The position numbers were made by a program, and so were the translations under genes. From the NCBI RefSeq assembly GCF_034274695.1, contig NZ_CP128362.1, positions 2,604,001 to 2,668,000 on the forward strand: a stretch of DNA of 64,000 nucleotides, in the 5' to 3' direction. Shown piece by piece: positions 42,711 to 52,379 of this stretch. Positions within the stretch are counted from its first letter, which is position 1, and each line of letters opens with the position of its first letter. The stretch is from Chitinophaga sp. LS1 (GTDB lineage Bacteria > Bacteroidota > Bacteroidia > Chitinophagales > Chitinophagaceae). The notes under the pieces were generated by a model that did not search any database, was not told the origin of the DNA, and was given only the letters and a program-made list of their open reading frames with translations.

Positions 42711-44159
42711 TTGGCTTTGTCTGAATTCAGCAGTATATCGGCTTTTCATGAAGCATTATACGCCGGCAGAACAACCTGTACGGAAGCGGTGCAATATTAC
42801 CTTGACCGTATAGCAAAGACAAAACATCTGAATGCATACCTGGAGGTTTGGGAAGAGGAAGCTCTTCAAAAAGCAGCCGAGCTGGATGTCCGTTTACAAA
42901 ACGGGGAAAAGCTGGGGTCGCTGGGGGGCGTTGTGATCGGGATTAAGGATGTGATCTGCTACAAAGGGCATAAAATAAGTGCGGCATCTAAGATGCTGGA
43001 AGGGTTTACATCTATGTATTCTGCCACCGCTGTCGAAAGATTGCTGGAGGCAGATGCCATTTTGATAGGTAATCTCAATTGTGATGAGTTCGCAATGGGG
43101 TCTACTAATGAGAATTCGGCACATGGACCAGTACTCAATGCATTGGATATCACTCGTGTACCTGGTGGTTCATCAGGTGGTTCGGCGGTAGCGGTGCAGG
43201 CAGATCTGTGTATGGTAAGCCTTGGTAGCGATACCGGTGGTTCTGTACGTCAGCCAGCGGATTTCTGTGGAATAGTTGGCTTAAAACCGACTTATGGCAG
43301 GATCTCCCGCTATGGACTGATCGCTTATGCGTCCTCTTTTGATCAGATAGGTATCTTTGGCAGGAATGTTGCAGATGTGGCAGGTGTACTACAACAAATA
43401 GCAGGGCCCGATAACTATGATAGCACGGTATCTTCAGAAGAAGTGCCTGATTATCAGACGAGGGAACACAATAAATCGTGGAAAATCGCGTATTTAAAGG
43501 ACGCGATATTTCACCCTGGATTGGACCCCGAAATGAAAGAGGAGTACCAAAGCTTTTTTGAAGAACTGAATGCCTCAGGGAATTCAGTGTCAGCGGTGGA
43601 TTTCGCCTATCTTGATTATGTAGTTCCTGCTTATTATGTATTAACTACAGCAGAGGCTTCATCCAATCTTTCCCGTTTCGATGGGGTAAAATATGGACAT
43701 AGGACACCGCTTCAGAATTTAGATTTAACAGATTTTTATAAGAAAAGCAGATCGGAAGGTTTCGGTATAGAAGTAAAACGACGTATCTTACTGGGCACTT
43801 TCGTGCTAAGCGCAGGATATTACGACGCTTACTTTACGAAAGCGCAGCAGGTGAGGAGACTGGTGGTCAACAAATTATCAGAAATCCTGTCAACTTATGA
43901 TGCGATTTTGATGCCAACTGTGCCGTCGACAGCTTTTAAAATAGGGGAGAAAACAGATGACCCTATTGCCATGTACCTGGCAGATATCTATACGGTACTG
44001 GCAAACCTGGCCGGAGTTCCGGCAATTTCCGTACCTTTGCAGCGGCATTCAAACGGGATGCCTTATGGTGTACAGATCATCACAAAGAAATTTAGCGAAG
44101 CGAACCTGTTAAATATTGCAGAGACAATTATGCAATCAAAGCAGGTCACTCCTGTTTAA
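42711..44159 (+). CDS. gatA: glutamyl-tRNA(Gln) amidotransferase subunit A
   Basis: An amidase of about 483 residues that, with GatB and GatC, converts Glu-tRNA(Gln) to Gln-tRNA(Gln). The amidase signature is visible: the catalytic Lys in GVVIGIKDVICYKGH, the SSGGSAVAVQADLCMVSLG region with Ser-cis-Ser, and SDTGGSVRQPADFCGIVGLKPTYG. No ATG precedes the conserved start EFSSISAFHEAL, so translation must begin at TTG, at 42711 or 42717 (a further TTG at 42654 is in frame but unlikely). The 186-nt gap after tatA holds only a small CTATGA/TCATAG repeat. gatB and gatC are not in the window. Confidence 0.92.
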   Translation: MALSEFSSISAFHEALYAGRTTCTEAVQYYLDRIAKTKHLNAYLEVWEEEALQKAAELDVRLQNGEKLGSLGGVVIGIKDVICYKGHKISAASKMLEGFTSMYSATAVERLLEADAILIGNLNCDEFAMGSTNENSAHGPVLNALDITRVPGGSSGGSAVAVQADLCMVSLGSDTGGSVRQPADFCGIVGLKPTYGRISRYGLIAYASSFDQIGIFGRNVADVAGVLQQIAGPDNYDSTVSSEEVPDYQTREHNKSWKIAYLKDAIFHPGLDPEMKEEYQSFFEELNASGNSVSAVDFAYLDYVVPAYYVLTTAEASSNLSRFDGVKYGHRTPLQNLDLTDFYKKSRSEGFGIEVKRRILLGTFVLSAGYYDAYFTKAQQVRRLVVNKLSEILSTYDAILMPTVPSTAFKIGEKTDDPIAMYLADIYTVLANLAGVPAISVPLQRHSNGMPYGVQIITKKFSEANLLNIAETIMQSKQVTPV

Positions 44160-44167
44160 AATATAAT

Positions 44168-45484
44168 ATGTGTATGAGGAAAATCTTTTTACTATTGCTG
44201 TTACCAACTTTGGGTGCATGGCATTTTGAAGCGAATGGTGGCAACGGCATACCTAAGAAGGTGGTTACTCCCATAGGAGGCCCAGATACTACGGTATTGA
44301 ACCACAAAGTTCGGTTACCCAAGGACACAATTGTTGTTCCTTCAGTAACCTCTCAGGCCGTGCGTCAAAACGCACAGAGCTTGCCGTCCAGCATCAGCAA
44401 TCCAAAGGTCTATGAACAGATCAACAACAACATTGTAGCTGGATATATCAATAACTTTGCCAGCAGGTATAGCCAACATCTGCAGGTAATGATTTCCAGA
44501 GGTCAGCCATACTTTGTGATGGTAGAAAAGATCTTTAGAGAGCATGGTATTCCTGAAGAAATGAAATACCTGGCGGTTATTGAGTCTAGTTTTAACACCA
44601 ACGCCCGTTCCCGTGTAGGGGCTGTAGGCGCCTGGCAGTTTATGTCGGGTACTGCACGCATCTTCGGACTGAGCGTAGGTAAGAAAGTAGACGAACGTAA
44701 AGACTTCTACAAATCCACTGTAGCAGCGGCTAAGTTCCTCAATGAACTGTACAACCAGTTCGGCGATTGGTTACTGGTAGTAGCGGCATACAACTGCGGT
44801 CCAGGCGGCGTACAACGCGCTATGGCAGCAAGTGGACGCAGCGATTTCTGGGGCATGCAGTATTTTCTGCCTGCTGAATCCAGGAACCATGTGTACAAAT
44901 TCATCGCGACCGGTTACATCCTCGATAGGTTCAATACCTTCTTCGGTGTGGGGAACGATGACAACAGTGATCATCCTGGCATAAGCACAATCAATGTTCC
45001 GGCTTCCTCAGTAGCCTACACTTCAACTGAACTGACAGAAGAAGAAATGTACAATACTGTAGAGTTCAACATTGCCGGCAAATACCGCCTTGATGCAATC
45101 GCTAAGAAACTGAATGTAGAACAGGCACAGCTGGAACACCTGAACCCTGATTTCGCAAGAATGATGTCAGGACCAGATAATAGCTATGACCTGCGCATTC
45201 CAAAAGACAAAATGAAACAGTTCCAGGCAGAAAAAGAAGAGATCCTGAAAGAATCTCTGGCCCTGATGCTGGATGAAAAAGCGACAGGAGTAGATAAGTC
45301 TAAGTTTCCACCGCCGGCTAAGTTAGTGCTGACACCGGAAGCAAAGGCAGCAGCGAAAGCGAAAGCAAAAGCACCGGTTGCTAAGAAGAAGGCAGCAGCT
45401 GCTAAGAAGAAAGCGCCGGCAAAGAAAGCGACAAGTGGTAAGAAACCGGCAGCCGCAAAGAAGAAGACAACGCATAAGAAGTAA
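44168..45484 (+). CDS. MltD-like lytic transglycosylase with LysM and Lys/Ala-rich tail
   Basis: A 438-aa exported cell-wall enzyme. A signal peptide (MRKIFLLLLLPTLGAWHF) leads to an SLT domain (about 115-260) with catalytic Glu in KYLAVIESSFNTNARS, then GAVGAWQFMSGTAR and VVAAYNCGPGGVQ. It cleaves peptidoglycan glycan strands giving anhydro-muropeptides. A single LysM-like domain follows (about 300-360, NIAGKYRLDAIAKKLN). The last 50 residues are almost only Lys, Ala and Pro, like histone H1 tails, which is unusual for this family and may bind the wall, LPS or nucleic acid. The start is 8 bp after gatA. Confidence 0.88.
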   Translation: MCMRKIFLLLLLPTLGAWHFEANGGNGIPKKVVTPIGGPDTTVLNHKVRLPKDTIVVPSVTSQAVRQNAQSLPSSISNPKVYEQINNNIVAGYINNFASRYSQHLQVMISRGQPYFVMVEKIFREHGIPEEMKYLAVIESSFNTNARSRVGAVGAWQFMSGTARIFGLSVGKKVDERKDFYKSTVAAAKFLNELYNQFGDWLLVVAAYNCGPGGVQRAMAASGRSDFWGMQYFLPAESRNHVYKFIATGYILDRFNTFFGVGNDDNSDHPGISTINVPASSVAYTSTELTEEEMYNTVEFNIAGKYRLDAIAKKLNVEQAQLEHLNPDFARMMSGPDNSYDLRIPKDKMKQFQAEKEEILKESLALMLDEKATGVDKSKFPPPAKLVLTPEAKAAAKAKAKAPVAKKKAAAAKKKAPAKKATSGKKPAAAKKKTTHKK

Positions 45485-45517
45485 GATATTACAGCAATCA
45501 AAAGATATTGCAACAAT

Positions 45518-45549
45518 AAAAAAGCCGCTCGTAACGAGCGGCTTTTTTT
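45518..45549 (+). terminator. terminator after the transglycosylase gene
   Basis: A perfect hairpin (AAAAAAGCCGCTCG and its partner) with a 4-nt loop and a T run, 33 bp after the stop. Confidence 0.85.
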
Positions 45550-45560
45550 ATTCTTTAGTT

Positions 45561-45603
45561 CCGAATTGGTTCAGGATTGCGAAGCAATCCTGAACCAATT
45601 CGG
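45561..45603. repeat. perfect 20-bp stem hairpin
   Basis: Arms CCGAATTGGTTCAGGATTGC pair perfectly around GAA. It sits between the convergent transglycosylase and antiporter genes, 15 bp after the antiporter stop. There is no T run, so it is not a standard terminator. Confidence 0.65.
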
Positions 45604-45618
45604 CTTGTATTTAAGCCT

Positions 45619-47049
45619 TTATGCATTGCTTACCTGCAACTTATTCGCTGAGATCTTCTTGACCAGATCCAGCAGTGGCCCTGTCATAAATGTTGTCGTC
45701 AGCGCCATCAATACGAGCATCGCAAATACCTCGGGAGATAAGATACCGAGATCATACCCAATATTCAACACCACCAGTTCCATCAACCCTCTTGTATTCA
45801 TGAGCGCACCAATCGCCAGTGACTCAGCCCATGGTTGCCCCATCAGTTTTGCAGTCAATGCACTGCCACCCAGTTTACCACCTACAGCTACCAGCATAAT
45901 CAGTCCAAACGCAGCCCACAGGTGACCCTGTCCCAGTAAACCGATCTGCGTACGTAAACCTGTAAATGCAAAGAAGATAGGTAATAACAAGAGTACACTT
46001 ACATCTTCCAGTTTATCTGTCAGCAGCTTTTGCACAGATGCTTCTGCAGGAATGATCACACCTGCCAGGAATGCACCAAACAAAGCATGAATGCCAATCG
46101 TCTCTGCTATAAATGCAGACAGCAACATGAGGCAGAATGCTACCGCTACGGTTGCTTTTTCTTTGCCAGCTGCCAGCAGCTGTGGTATTTTCTTCGCGAG
46201 GAATGGCTTGATCACATACAGCATTACACTCAGGAACGCCATTGCCATTACCAATGTAATGAGGGCACTCCATATGGAACCTGCTTTTACAACTGTAATC
46301 ACTACAGCAAGAATACACCATGCTGTCACATCATCCGCTGCTGCACAGGTAATAGCCAGTATACCCAGTGGGGTACCTGTCAGTTTCCTTTCCTGTACGA
46401 TACGGGCCAGTACCGGAAATGCCGTGATACTCATGGCGATTCCCATGAACAGGGCGAAAGACAGGAAGCTCACATTCGGTACTGAGAATTGTGTATACAG
46501 ATTATACGCCAGTAATACACCAAGAAAGAAAGGCAGTACAATGCTCGCATGACTGATCATGACCGCATCATGTGCTTTATTTTTTACTTTAGATACATCC
46601 AGCTCCATCCCTACTACAAACATGAAGAAGGCCAGTCCGATCTGACTCAGAAACTGGAGGTTCTTAAAACTGTCAGGAGGGAAGAGGAAATCTTTTCCTT
46701 CAGGCCACAACATTCCAAAGAGAGAAGGCCCAAGGCATACGCCTGCAATAATTTCACCTACTACCGATGGTTGACCAATGCGATTTGCCAGCCAACCAAA
46801 TATTCTTGCTACCAGTACGATGACGAGTACCTGAAATAATAATAGGGAAAGAGGCTGTTGCATATTGTGTAATAAGGTAGCACCGATACCTGTACCAGCA
46901 GCTGCGCCATGAGCAGCAGCGGGAGCATTAGGTAACAGTCTAGCCGCACCGGTCTTCAGGGGCAATAGGTTGCCCTGCCGGATCACGAGCCAGGTAAGGC
47001 CGCCAAATACGCCGATGATGGCTGGGTATAACAACAGTTTCTTTCGCAT
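45619..47049 (-). CDS. CPA2-type cation:proton antiporter
   Basis: A membrane exchanger of 476 residues from ATG 47049 (a GTG at 47055 is also in frame). After one extra N-terminal helix and a small loop come about 12 helices of the Na+/H+ exchanger fold, with [36 protein letters not shown] and the ion-site segment [17 protein letters not shown] carrying paired Asp. The end [20 protein letters not shown] is typical of KefB/NapA-like proteins. No cytosolic TrkA-N domain follows. It would move Na+ or K+ against H+. It stands alone. Confidence 0.88.
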   Translation of the reverse strand: MRKKLLLYPAIIGVFGGLTWLVIRQGNLLPLKTGAARLLPNAPAAAHGAAAGTGIGATLLHNMQQPLSLLLFQVLVIVLVARIFGWLANRIGQPSVVGEIIAGVCLGPSLFGMLWPEGKDFLFPPDSFKNLQFLSQIGLAFFMFVVGMELDVSKVKNKAHDAVMISHASIVLPFFLGVLLAYNLYTQFSVPNVSFLSFALFMGIAMSITAFPVLARIVQERKLTGTPLGILAITCAAADDVTAWCILAVVITVVKAGSIWSALITLVMAMAFLSVMLYVIKPFLAKKIPQLLAAGKEKATVAVAFCLMLLSAFIAETIGIHALFGAFLAGVIIPAEASVQKLLTDKLEDVSVLLLLPIFFAFTGLRTQIGLLGQGHLWAAFGLIMLVAVGGKLGGSALTAKLMGQPWAESLAIGALMNTRGLMELVVLNIGYDLGILSPEVFAMLVLMALTTTFMTGPLLDLVKKISANKLQVSNA

Positions 47050-47055
47050 AGTCAC

Positions 47056-47401
47056 AATTTTTATTGATCAAACAACAAGTCTATCAACCGAAAGATAATG
47101 ATAATCTTTAATTGCTACCGCACTGTACTTTCAGCGAACAGTGCTCCAAACCCATTGCTGTAAATGAAAGCAAGGATTTTGTCAGCCCGGAGGTGAAGGA
47201 TTTTTATCAAATACCATGGTTAGTGATGAAGGCAAAGTATTATCCAATAAGGCGTGTAGGATTATTGCTTCAAATGACATCAAATGAGAGGCTGCCTATA
47301 ACAGCAAGGGTATAATCGATGAGGCGTGCTATATTAAAAAAGTATGAATCTTTTCATTTTCACTTAGTAGTTTGTAACTTCTATAATAACTTGTCTAGCA
47401 T
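47056..47401. other. divergent intergenic region, no gene seen
   Basis: This region lies between the antiporter and phospholipase C starts. A 67-codon frame (47112-47315) has no protein-like features. No clean promoter box or hairpin stands out. Confidence 0.5.
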
Positions 47402-49822
47402 ATGGATACCAGGAGAGACTTTCTAAAAAAAGCCGCATTATTATCCGGTGGCGCCGGACTGGCGGGCGTATTGCCCCCTGCCATTCAAAGAGCATTGGCC
47501 ATTGACCCTGCTCCCGGCACTACATATCTGGATGCTGAGCACATCGTGATCCTTATGCAGGAGAACAGATCATTTGATCATTGCTATGGTACGTTGCGTG
47601 GTGTACGTGGCTTCAATGATCCACGTGCTATACAGTTGCCGAATAAAAATCTGGTATGGCTGCAATCGAACAAGGAAGGAGAAACCTATGCACCTTTCCG
47701 CCTGGATCTGAAAGATTCAAAAGCAACGTGGATGAGCAGCCTGCCACATAGCTGGGAAAACCAGGTAGATGCACGTAATGGTGGTAAGTATGATAAATGG
47801 CTGGATGTAAAACGCTCCGGCAATAAAGCATATGCACACCTGCCGATGACCATGGGGTATTATACAAGAGAAGATATTCCATTCTATTATTCACTGGCAG
47901 ATGCTTTCACAATTTGCGACCAGAACTTCTGTTCCTCACTCACAGGTACGACGCCGAATCGTTTGTATTTCTGGAGTGGTACGATACGTAACCAGGAAGG
48001 GATTCCGGCAGTGCGTAACAATGAATGTGATTATCCTGAACCAGGTAGCTGGACCACGTATCCTGAAAGACTGGAAGATGCCGGTATTTCATGGAAAGTG
48101 TACCAGAATGAACTGAGTGTGGGTGTAGGTTTGGATGGGGAAGAAGATGCATGGCTGGCGAATTTTACAGACAATCCATTGGAGTTCTTTACTCAGTACA
48201 AACCGCAATTATCCGAAGCTCATTTGCAATATGTGCAGAGAGAAATTGCACGTTTGGAAAAAGAATTAGAAGATAAAGCACTGCCACATGATGAGAGAGC
48301 TGATCGCGAAGAGAAACTGGCAGAATGGAAAAAACACCATGAACAGTACAATGCAGAGAAGTATGCTGCATTGTCTCAACGTGAAAAGAACCTGCATGAC
48401 AAAGCTTTTGTAACGAATAAGAAAGACCCTGATTACCATAAACTCACCCCACTGCATTATCATGATGGCAATGTAGAAAGAGTGGTGAATGTACCCAAAG
48501 GAGATGTGTTATATCAGTTCCGCGAAGATGTGAAAACAGGGCAGTTACCGACTGTATCGTGGCTGGTAGCACCTGAAGCATTCTCTGATCATCCTGGTTC
48601 ACCATGGTATGGTGCGTGGTATATTTCGGAAGTAATGGATATACTCACACAGAATCCGGATGTGTGGAAGAAGACGGTGTTCATTTTAGCATATGATGAA
48701 AATGATGGTGACTTTGATCATGTGCCACCATTTGTACCTCCGCATGGAGAGGGTCATGGTAAAGCGTCTAAAGGGATTGATCTGGCAGCGGAATTCGTAA
48801 CGCGTGAGCAGGAGATGAAGAAGAAAGGTTGGGAAGAGGAAGATATACGCGAGAGTGTAATTGGATTAGGTTATCGTGTACCATTAGTCATCGCATCGCC
48901 ATGGAGCAGAGGAGGAGTGGTGAATTCACAGGTGTTTGATCATACTTCTACCTTACAGTTCCTGGAAAAATTCCTGGAGCATAAAACGGGTAAGAAAGTG
49001 ATAGAAACGAATATCAGTACATGGAGACGTACGGTGTGTGGGGATCTGAGTTCAGTGTTCCAACCATTTACAGGAGATAAGCCGACGGAGCTGAAGCCGA
49101 TTGTGCGGGATGAATATATTCAGACGATTCACATGGCGAAGTTCAAAGGGATTCCAGCAGGGTTTAAGTTATTGACAAAAGATGAAATTGCAGCTATCAA
49201 TGCAGATCCTGCGAATGCACCATATATGGCGAAGCAGGAAAAGGGAACGAAGCTGTCATCTGCATTGCCGTATGATTTGCATGTAGAAGGGATGTTGAGT
49301 AAAGATAAGGAGCATTTTAAAATCAGCTTTGGCAGTGGCAAAGGGGTAGGTGCGCCATTCAATGTATATGCGCATGACATTGCAAAGAATTGGGCTTATA
49401 CGGTTGCAGCAGGAGATACTTTGAAGGATGAGTGGCCGTTGACGCAGTTTGAAAATGGAGCGTATTATTTGAGTGTGTATGGGCCGAATGGTTTCTTAAG
49501 GGAGTTCAGAGGGAACAGTAAAGATCCGCAGGTGGAATGCGTGTGTAAGTACGAGGTGAATGCGAAGATTGCATTTCATTTGAATAATCTGGATAGTAAG
49601 AACCACAAGGTCTTTGTGAAGGATAATGCTTATAAGAGAGGAGAACAGCAGGAGTTTGTGTTGGGGGCAAAGGCAAAAAAACAGGTGGTGTTTGCTTTAT
49701 CAGATCATGGTGGTTGGTATGATTTCAGTGTGATTGTGGATGGTTGTGCAAGGAGGTATGCGGGCAGAGTGGAAACAGGAGGGATGAGTATTACTGATCC
49801 GGTAATGGGGCGCACGATATAA
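47402..49822 (+). CDS. Tat-exported phosphocholine-type phospholipase C
   Basis: An 806-aa phosphoesterase. The N-terminus MDTRRDFLKKAALLSGGAG is a twin-arginine signal. The catalytic domain starts at HIVILMQENRSFDHCYGTLRG, the metal/Thr site region of the phosphoesterase family. It continues with SSLTGTTPNRLYFWSGT, FILAYDENDGDFDHVPPF and SPWSRGGVVNSQVFDHTS. Two small beta domains of the PLC C-terminal type complete it (about 620-800). It would hydrolyse phosphatidylcholine or sphingomyelin outside the cytoplasm. The coding strand becomes strongly C-poor in the last third. No operon partner is near. Confidence 0.9.
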   Translation: MDTRRDFLKKAALLSGGAGLAGVLPPAIQRALAIDPAPGTTYLDAEHIVILMQENRSFDHCYGTLRGVRGFNDPRAIQLPNKNLVWLQSNKEGETYAPFRLDLKDSKATWMSSLPHSWENQVDARNGGKYDKWLDVKRSGNKAYAHLPMTMGYYTREDIPFYYSLADAFTICDQNFCSSLTGTTPNRLYFWSGTIRNQEGIPAVRNNECDYPEPGSWTTYPERLEDAGISWKVYQNELSVGVGLDGEEDAWLANFTDNPLEFFTQYKPQLSEAHLQYVQREIARLEKELEDKALPHDERADREEKLAEWKKHHEQYNAEKYAALSQREKNLHDKAFVTNKKDPDYHKLTPLHYHDGNVERVVNVPKGDVLYQFREDVKTGQLPTVSWLVAPEAFSDHPGSPWYGAWYISEVMDILTQNPDVWKKTVFILAYDENDGDFDHVPPFVPPHGEGHGKASKGIDLAAEFVTREQEMKKKGWEEEDIRESVIGLGYRVPLVIASPWSRGGVVNSQVFDHTSTLQFLEKFLEHKTGKKVIETNISTWRRTVCGDLSSVFQPFTGDKPTELKPIVRDEYIQTIHMAKFKGIPAGFKLLTKDEIAAINADPANAPYMAKQEKGTKLSSALPYDLHVEGMLSKDKEHFKISFGSGKGVGAPFNVYAHDIAKNWAYTVAAGDTLKDEWPLTQFENGAYYLSVYGPNGFLREFRGNSKDPQVECVCKYEVNAKIAFHLNNLDSKNHKVFVKDNAYKRGEQQEFVLGAKAKKQVVFALSDHGGWYDFSVIVDGCARRYAGRVETGGMSITDPVMGRTI

Positions 49823-49833
49823 AGTAAAATACT

Positions 49834-49878
49834 GGTCCAACACTTCATGGTGGCTCTGCCACCATGAAGTGTTGGACC
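49834..49878. repeat. perfect 21-bp stem hairpin after phospholipase C
   Basis: Arms beginning GGTCCAACACTTCATGGTGG pair perfectly around TCT. It begins 12 bp after the stop and has no T run. Confidence 0.65.
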
Positions 49879-49929
49879 CAAATAGCAGAAAGCCCGTCCT
49901 CCGAAGGAGGACGGGCTTTCTGCTATTTG
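49879..49929. terminator. perfect 24-bp stem hairpin abutting the GH92 stop
   Basis: Arms beginning CAAATAGCAGAAAGCCCGTC pair perfectly around GAA. The hairpin touches the GH92 stop codon at 49930 and follows the previous hairpin with no spacer. It probably ends both convergent transcripts. Confidence 0.65.
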
Positions 49930-52182
49930 TTATTTGGTTAAGGAGAATGGTCTGTCGGTTATTGCGATACCACGAGATCTTTCTGGTTGATCAGACATTT
50001 CTAAATGTAGGATGCCTCCATTCGTAATATCGGTATGAGATAACCAATCCTTCGTCAACACCTGTCCATTCAGCGTAGCCGATTTGATATACACATTCTT
50101 CATACTATTATTATTCGCCTCAATTACAAACTGCTTCCCATTCTCTAAAGTGATGGTGGTTTTATTAAACACCGGACTCCCCATCACATACTGATCTGTT
50201 CCCGGACACACACTATAAAACCCTAATGCACTCAACACATACCATGAAGAAGTCTGTCCCTGATCCTCATCTCCCGGATACCCATTCTCCGTCGCATTAT
50301 ACAACTTCTCCATCACTGCTCTCGCCCAATACTGCGCTTTCCACGGCTGCCCCGCATAGTTATACAAATACACCATGTGTTGTATCGGCTGATTGCCATG
50401 TGCATACTGCCCCATATTCGCCATCACCATTTCCGTCATCTCATGTATCGGCCCACCATAAGTCCCGACTTTATAATTATTAGGAGAAGCAAACACTGCA
50501 TCCAGCTTATGCACAAAATTACTATCACCCCCCATCAGGTTGATCAACCCCTGTATATCATGAAACACTGACCACTGCCAATGCCATGCATTCCCCTCTG
50601 TAAAAGGGCCTCCCCATTCAATCGGATCAAAATCCGCTTTGAAGCTGCCATCTGCTTCTCTTCCTCTCATAAATCCTGTCACACTATCCCACACATTTTT
50701 ATAGTTGTACATCTGCCTGCTAAACACACCTTCACAAAAGGTATTACCTGTTTCTTTCGCCAGGGTATACCCGCAGAAATCATCATACGCATATTCCAGG
50801 GTTTTTGCTGTCGCTTCTCTCACACCAGGATAAGGTACATATCCTAAAGTATAATACTCTTTCCAGCCATCACGGCCATTCGCCGGCCCCCATGGACCTT
50901 TGTTTGTCGCTTCGTGCAAATAAGCTTTCAATGCTTTTTGCGGATCAAAAGTATGCAGTCCTTTTGCCCATGCATCTGCCAATAAAGAGATCGCATGATT
51001 ACCGATCATACTTCCACCTTCACCAGGAAAAGACCAGGAAGGTAACCAGCCACATTGATCATATGCATCCAGTAATGCCGCTACATAACGACCGTGCATA
51101 GTGGGATGCAGCAATGCATTGAGCGGAAACTGTGCACGGAAGGTATCCCAGAACCCAGTATCTGTATACAGGTAACCTGCATGCACTTTATCGTCATAAG
51201 GGCTATAGTAATAAGGTAATCCATCCTTATCATATTCAAAGAACTGACGGGAGAATAAACTAGCTCTGAAAAAGCAGGAATAGAAGGTGGCTTTTTGTGC
51301 AGGCGTACCGCCTTCGACCTTTACCTTGCCCAGATAGTCATTCCATACTTTCCATGCAGCAGCCTTTGTCTGATCAAAGGACGCGAAGCTACCCAATTCT
51401 CTTTGCAGGTTCAGTTCTGCCTGATCCTGGCTGATATAACTGCTGGCAGCTTTTACCTGTACAACAGCGCCTTTTTTGAATTTGATATAAGCGTTTTTAC
51501 CACTGAGTGTATCGGCAGTGATCGTACCGGTCTTACTATCCCACACACCATACGCCGTGAATGGCTGATCGAATTGTAATACAAAATAGCTACGCAGCTC
51601 TCTGGATAACTGCTGGCCATTGTTAATATACCCGATGATCTTTCTTTCGGCAGGAATGATCTTTACATTACTGATACGGGTATATCCATCCAGCACTACC
51701 CATGCATCGCCGGAGCGGGGAAATGTAAACCGAAGGTGTGCTCCTCTTTCTGTAGGTGCAATTTCTGTAGTGATTTTGTTGTCGAGCGTAACCTTGTAAT
51801 AGTTGGGTTTCGCAATTTCATTTTTGTGGCTGAATCGTGCCGCACGCTGAAACTGGTTCACTGCCAGTGTGCCGGTAACAGGCATGAGCGAGAATACACA
51901 ATAGTCATTAGACCATGAGCTACATTGATGGGCTTGTTGAAACCCGCGAATACTGTCTTTTTCGTACTGGTATTTCCAGCCATCACCATTTTTACCTGTT
52001 TGTGGTGTCCAGGTATGCATTCCAAATGGAAGGGCTGTGGTTGGATAGGTGTTGCCTCTGGTGAGGGTGAAACTGGAATTGGTACCTTGAAGGGTATTTA
52101 CGTACCTGACCAGGTCGGTAGTGTCAGCAAATAGCGACTGGCAGTACAAAAGACTGCACAGCATGAGACCTTTTCTAAGCAT
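49930..52182 (-). CDS. GH92 family alpha-mannosidase, exported
   Basis: A 750-aa enzyme from the ATG at 52182, which starts a signal peptide (MLRKGLMLCSLLYCQSLFAD). The mature protein begins with VRYVNTLQGTNSSFTL and GNTYPTTALPFGMHTWTPQ, the standard GH92 opening. Later come TGFWDTFRAQFPLNALLHP, EGNAWHWQWSVFHD and the Ca-dependent catalytic region GYPGDEDQGQTSSWYVLSAL. GH92 enzymes release mannose from alpha-mannosides of N-glycans or yeast mannan by inversion. The gene is separated from the SusCD pair by 42 kb. The coding strand is C-poor toward the 3' end. Confidence 0.93.
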   Translation of the reverse strand: MLRKGLMLCSLLYCQSLFADTTDLVRYVNTLQGTNSSFTLTRGNTYPTTALPFGMHTWTPQTGKNGDGWKYQYEKDSIRGFQQAHQCSSWSNDYCVFSLMPVTGTLAVNQFQRAARFSHKNEIAKPNYYKVTLDNKITTEIAPTERGAHLRFTFPRSGDAWVVLDGYTRISNVKIIPAERKIIGYINNGQQLSRELRSYFVLQFDQPFTAYGVWDSKTGTITADTLSGKNAYIKFKKGAVVQVKAASSYISQDQAELNLQRELGSFASFDQTKAAAWKVWNDYLGKVKVEGGTPAQKATFYSCFFRASLFSRQFFEYDKDGLPYYYSPYDDKVHAGYLYTDTGFWDTFRAQFPLNALLHPTMHGRYVAALLDAYDQCGWLPSWSFPGEGGSMIGNHAISLLADAWAKGLHTFDPQKALKAYLHEATNKGPWGPANGRDGWKEYYTLGYVPYPGVREATAKTLEYAYDDFCGYTLAKETGNTFCEGVFSRQMYNYKNVWDSVTGFMRGREADGSFKADFDPIEWGGPFTEGNAWHWQWSVFHDIQGLINLMGGDSNFVHKLDAVFASPNNYKVGTYGGPIHEMTEMVMANMGQYAHGNQPIQHMVYLYNYAGQPWKAQYWARAVMEKLYNATENGYPGDEDQGQTSSWYVLSALGFYSVCPGTDQYVMGSPVFNKTTITLENGKQFVIEANNNSMKNVYIKSATLNGQVLTKDWLSHTDITNGGILHLEMSDQPERSRGIAITDRPFSLTK

Positions 52183-52260
52183 GATTGTGGATATTTTAGC
52201 AGGGGTGAAAGTAAATAAAAATAATTCATAGGTCAATGTTTTTGGTTAGCAGGCAAAGAA

Positions 52261-52302
52261 CGAAAAAATCGCTTCTGCCGAAGGGCAGAAGCGATTTTTT
52301 CG
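52261..52302. terminator. terminator-like hairpin between divergent genes
   Basis: Arms CGAAAAAATCGCTTCTGCC pair perfectly around GAAG with A and T runs at the flanks. It lies between the divergent GH92 and SDR starts, 78 bp from each ATG, where no transcript should end. Confidence 0.6.
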
Positions 52303-52348
52303 TGTGAGTGATGACCAGCGGCCAGCGGGATGAAAGGTTGCTATTGCT

Positions 52349-52356
52349 TATATTTG
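52349..52356 (+). promoter_or_regulatory. -7 promoter box of the SDR gene
   Basis: TATATTTG fits TAnnTTTG and lies 23 bp before the ATG at 52380. No TTG is found at the proper -33 distance. Confidence 0.45.
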
Positions 52357-52379
52357 CAACAATAAAAATCAGCTAGCGT

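Noticed and set aside
47112..47315. 67-codon frame between the antiporter and phospholipase C genes
   Set aside because: No promoter, family feature or neighbour supports it; composition is ordinary for chance frames.
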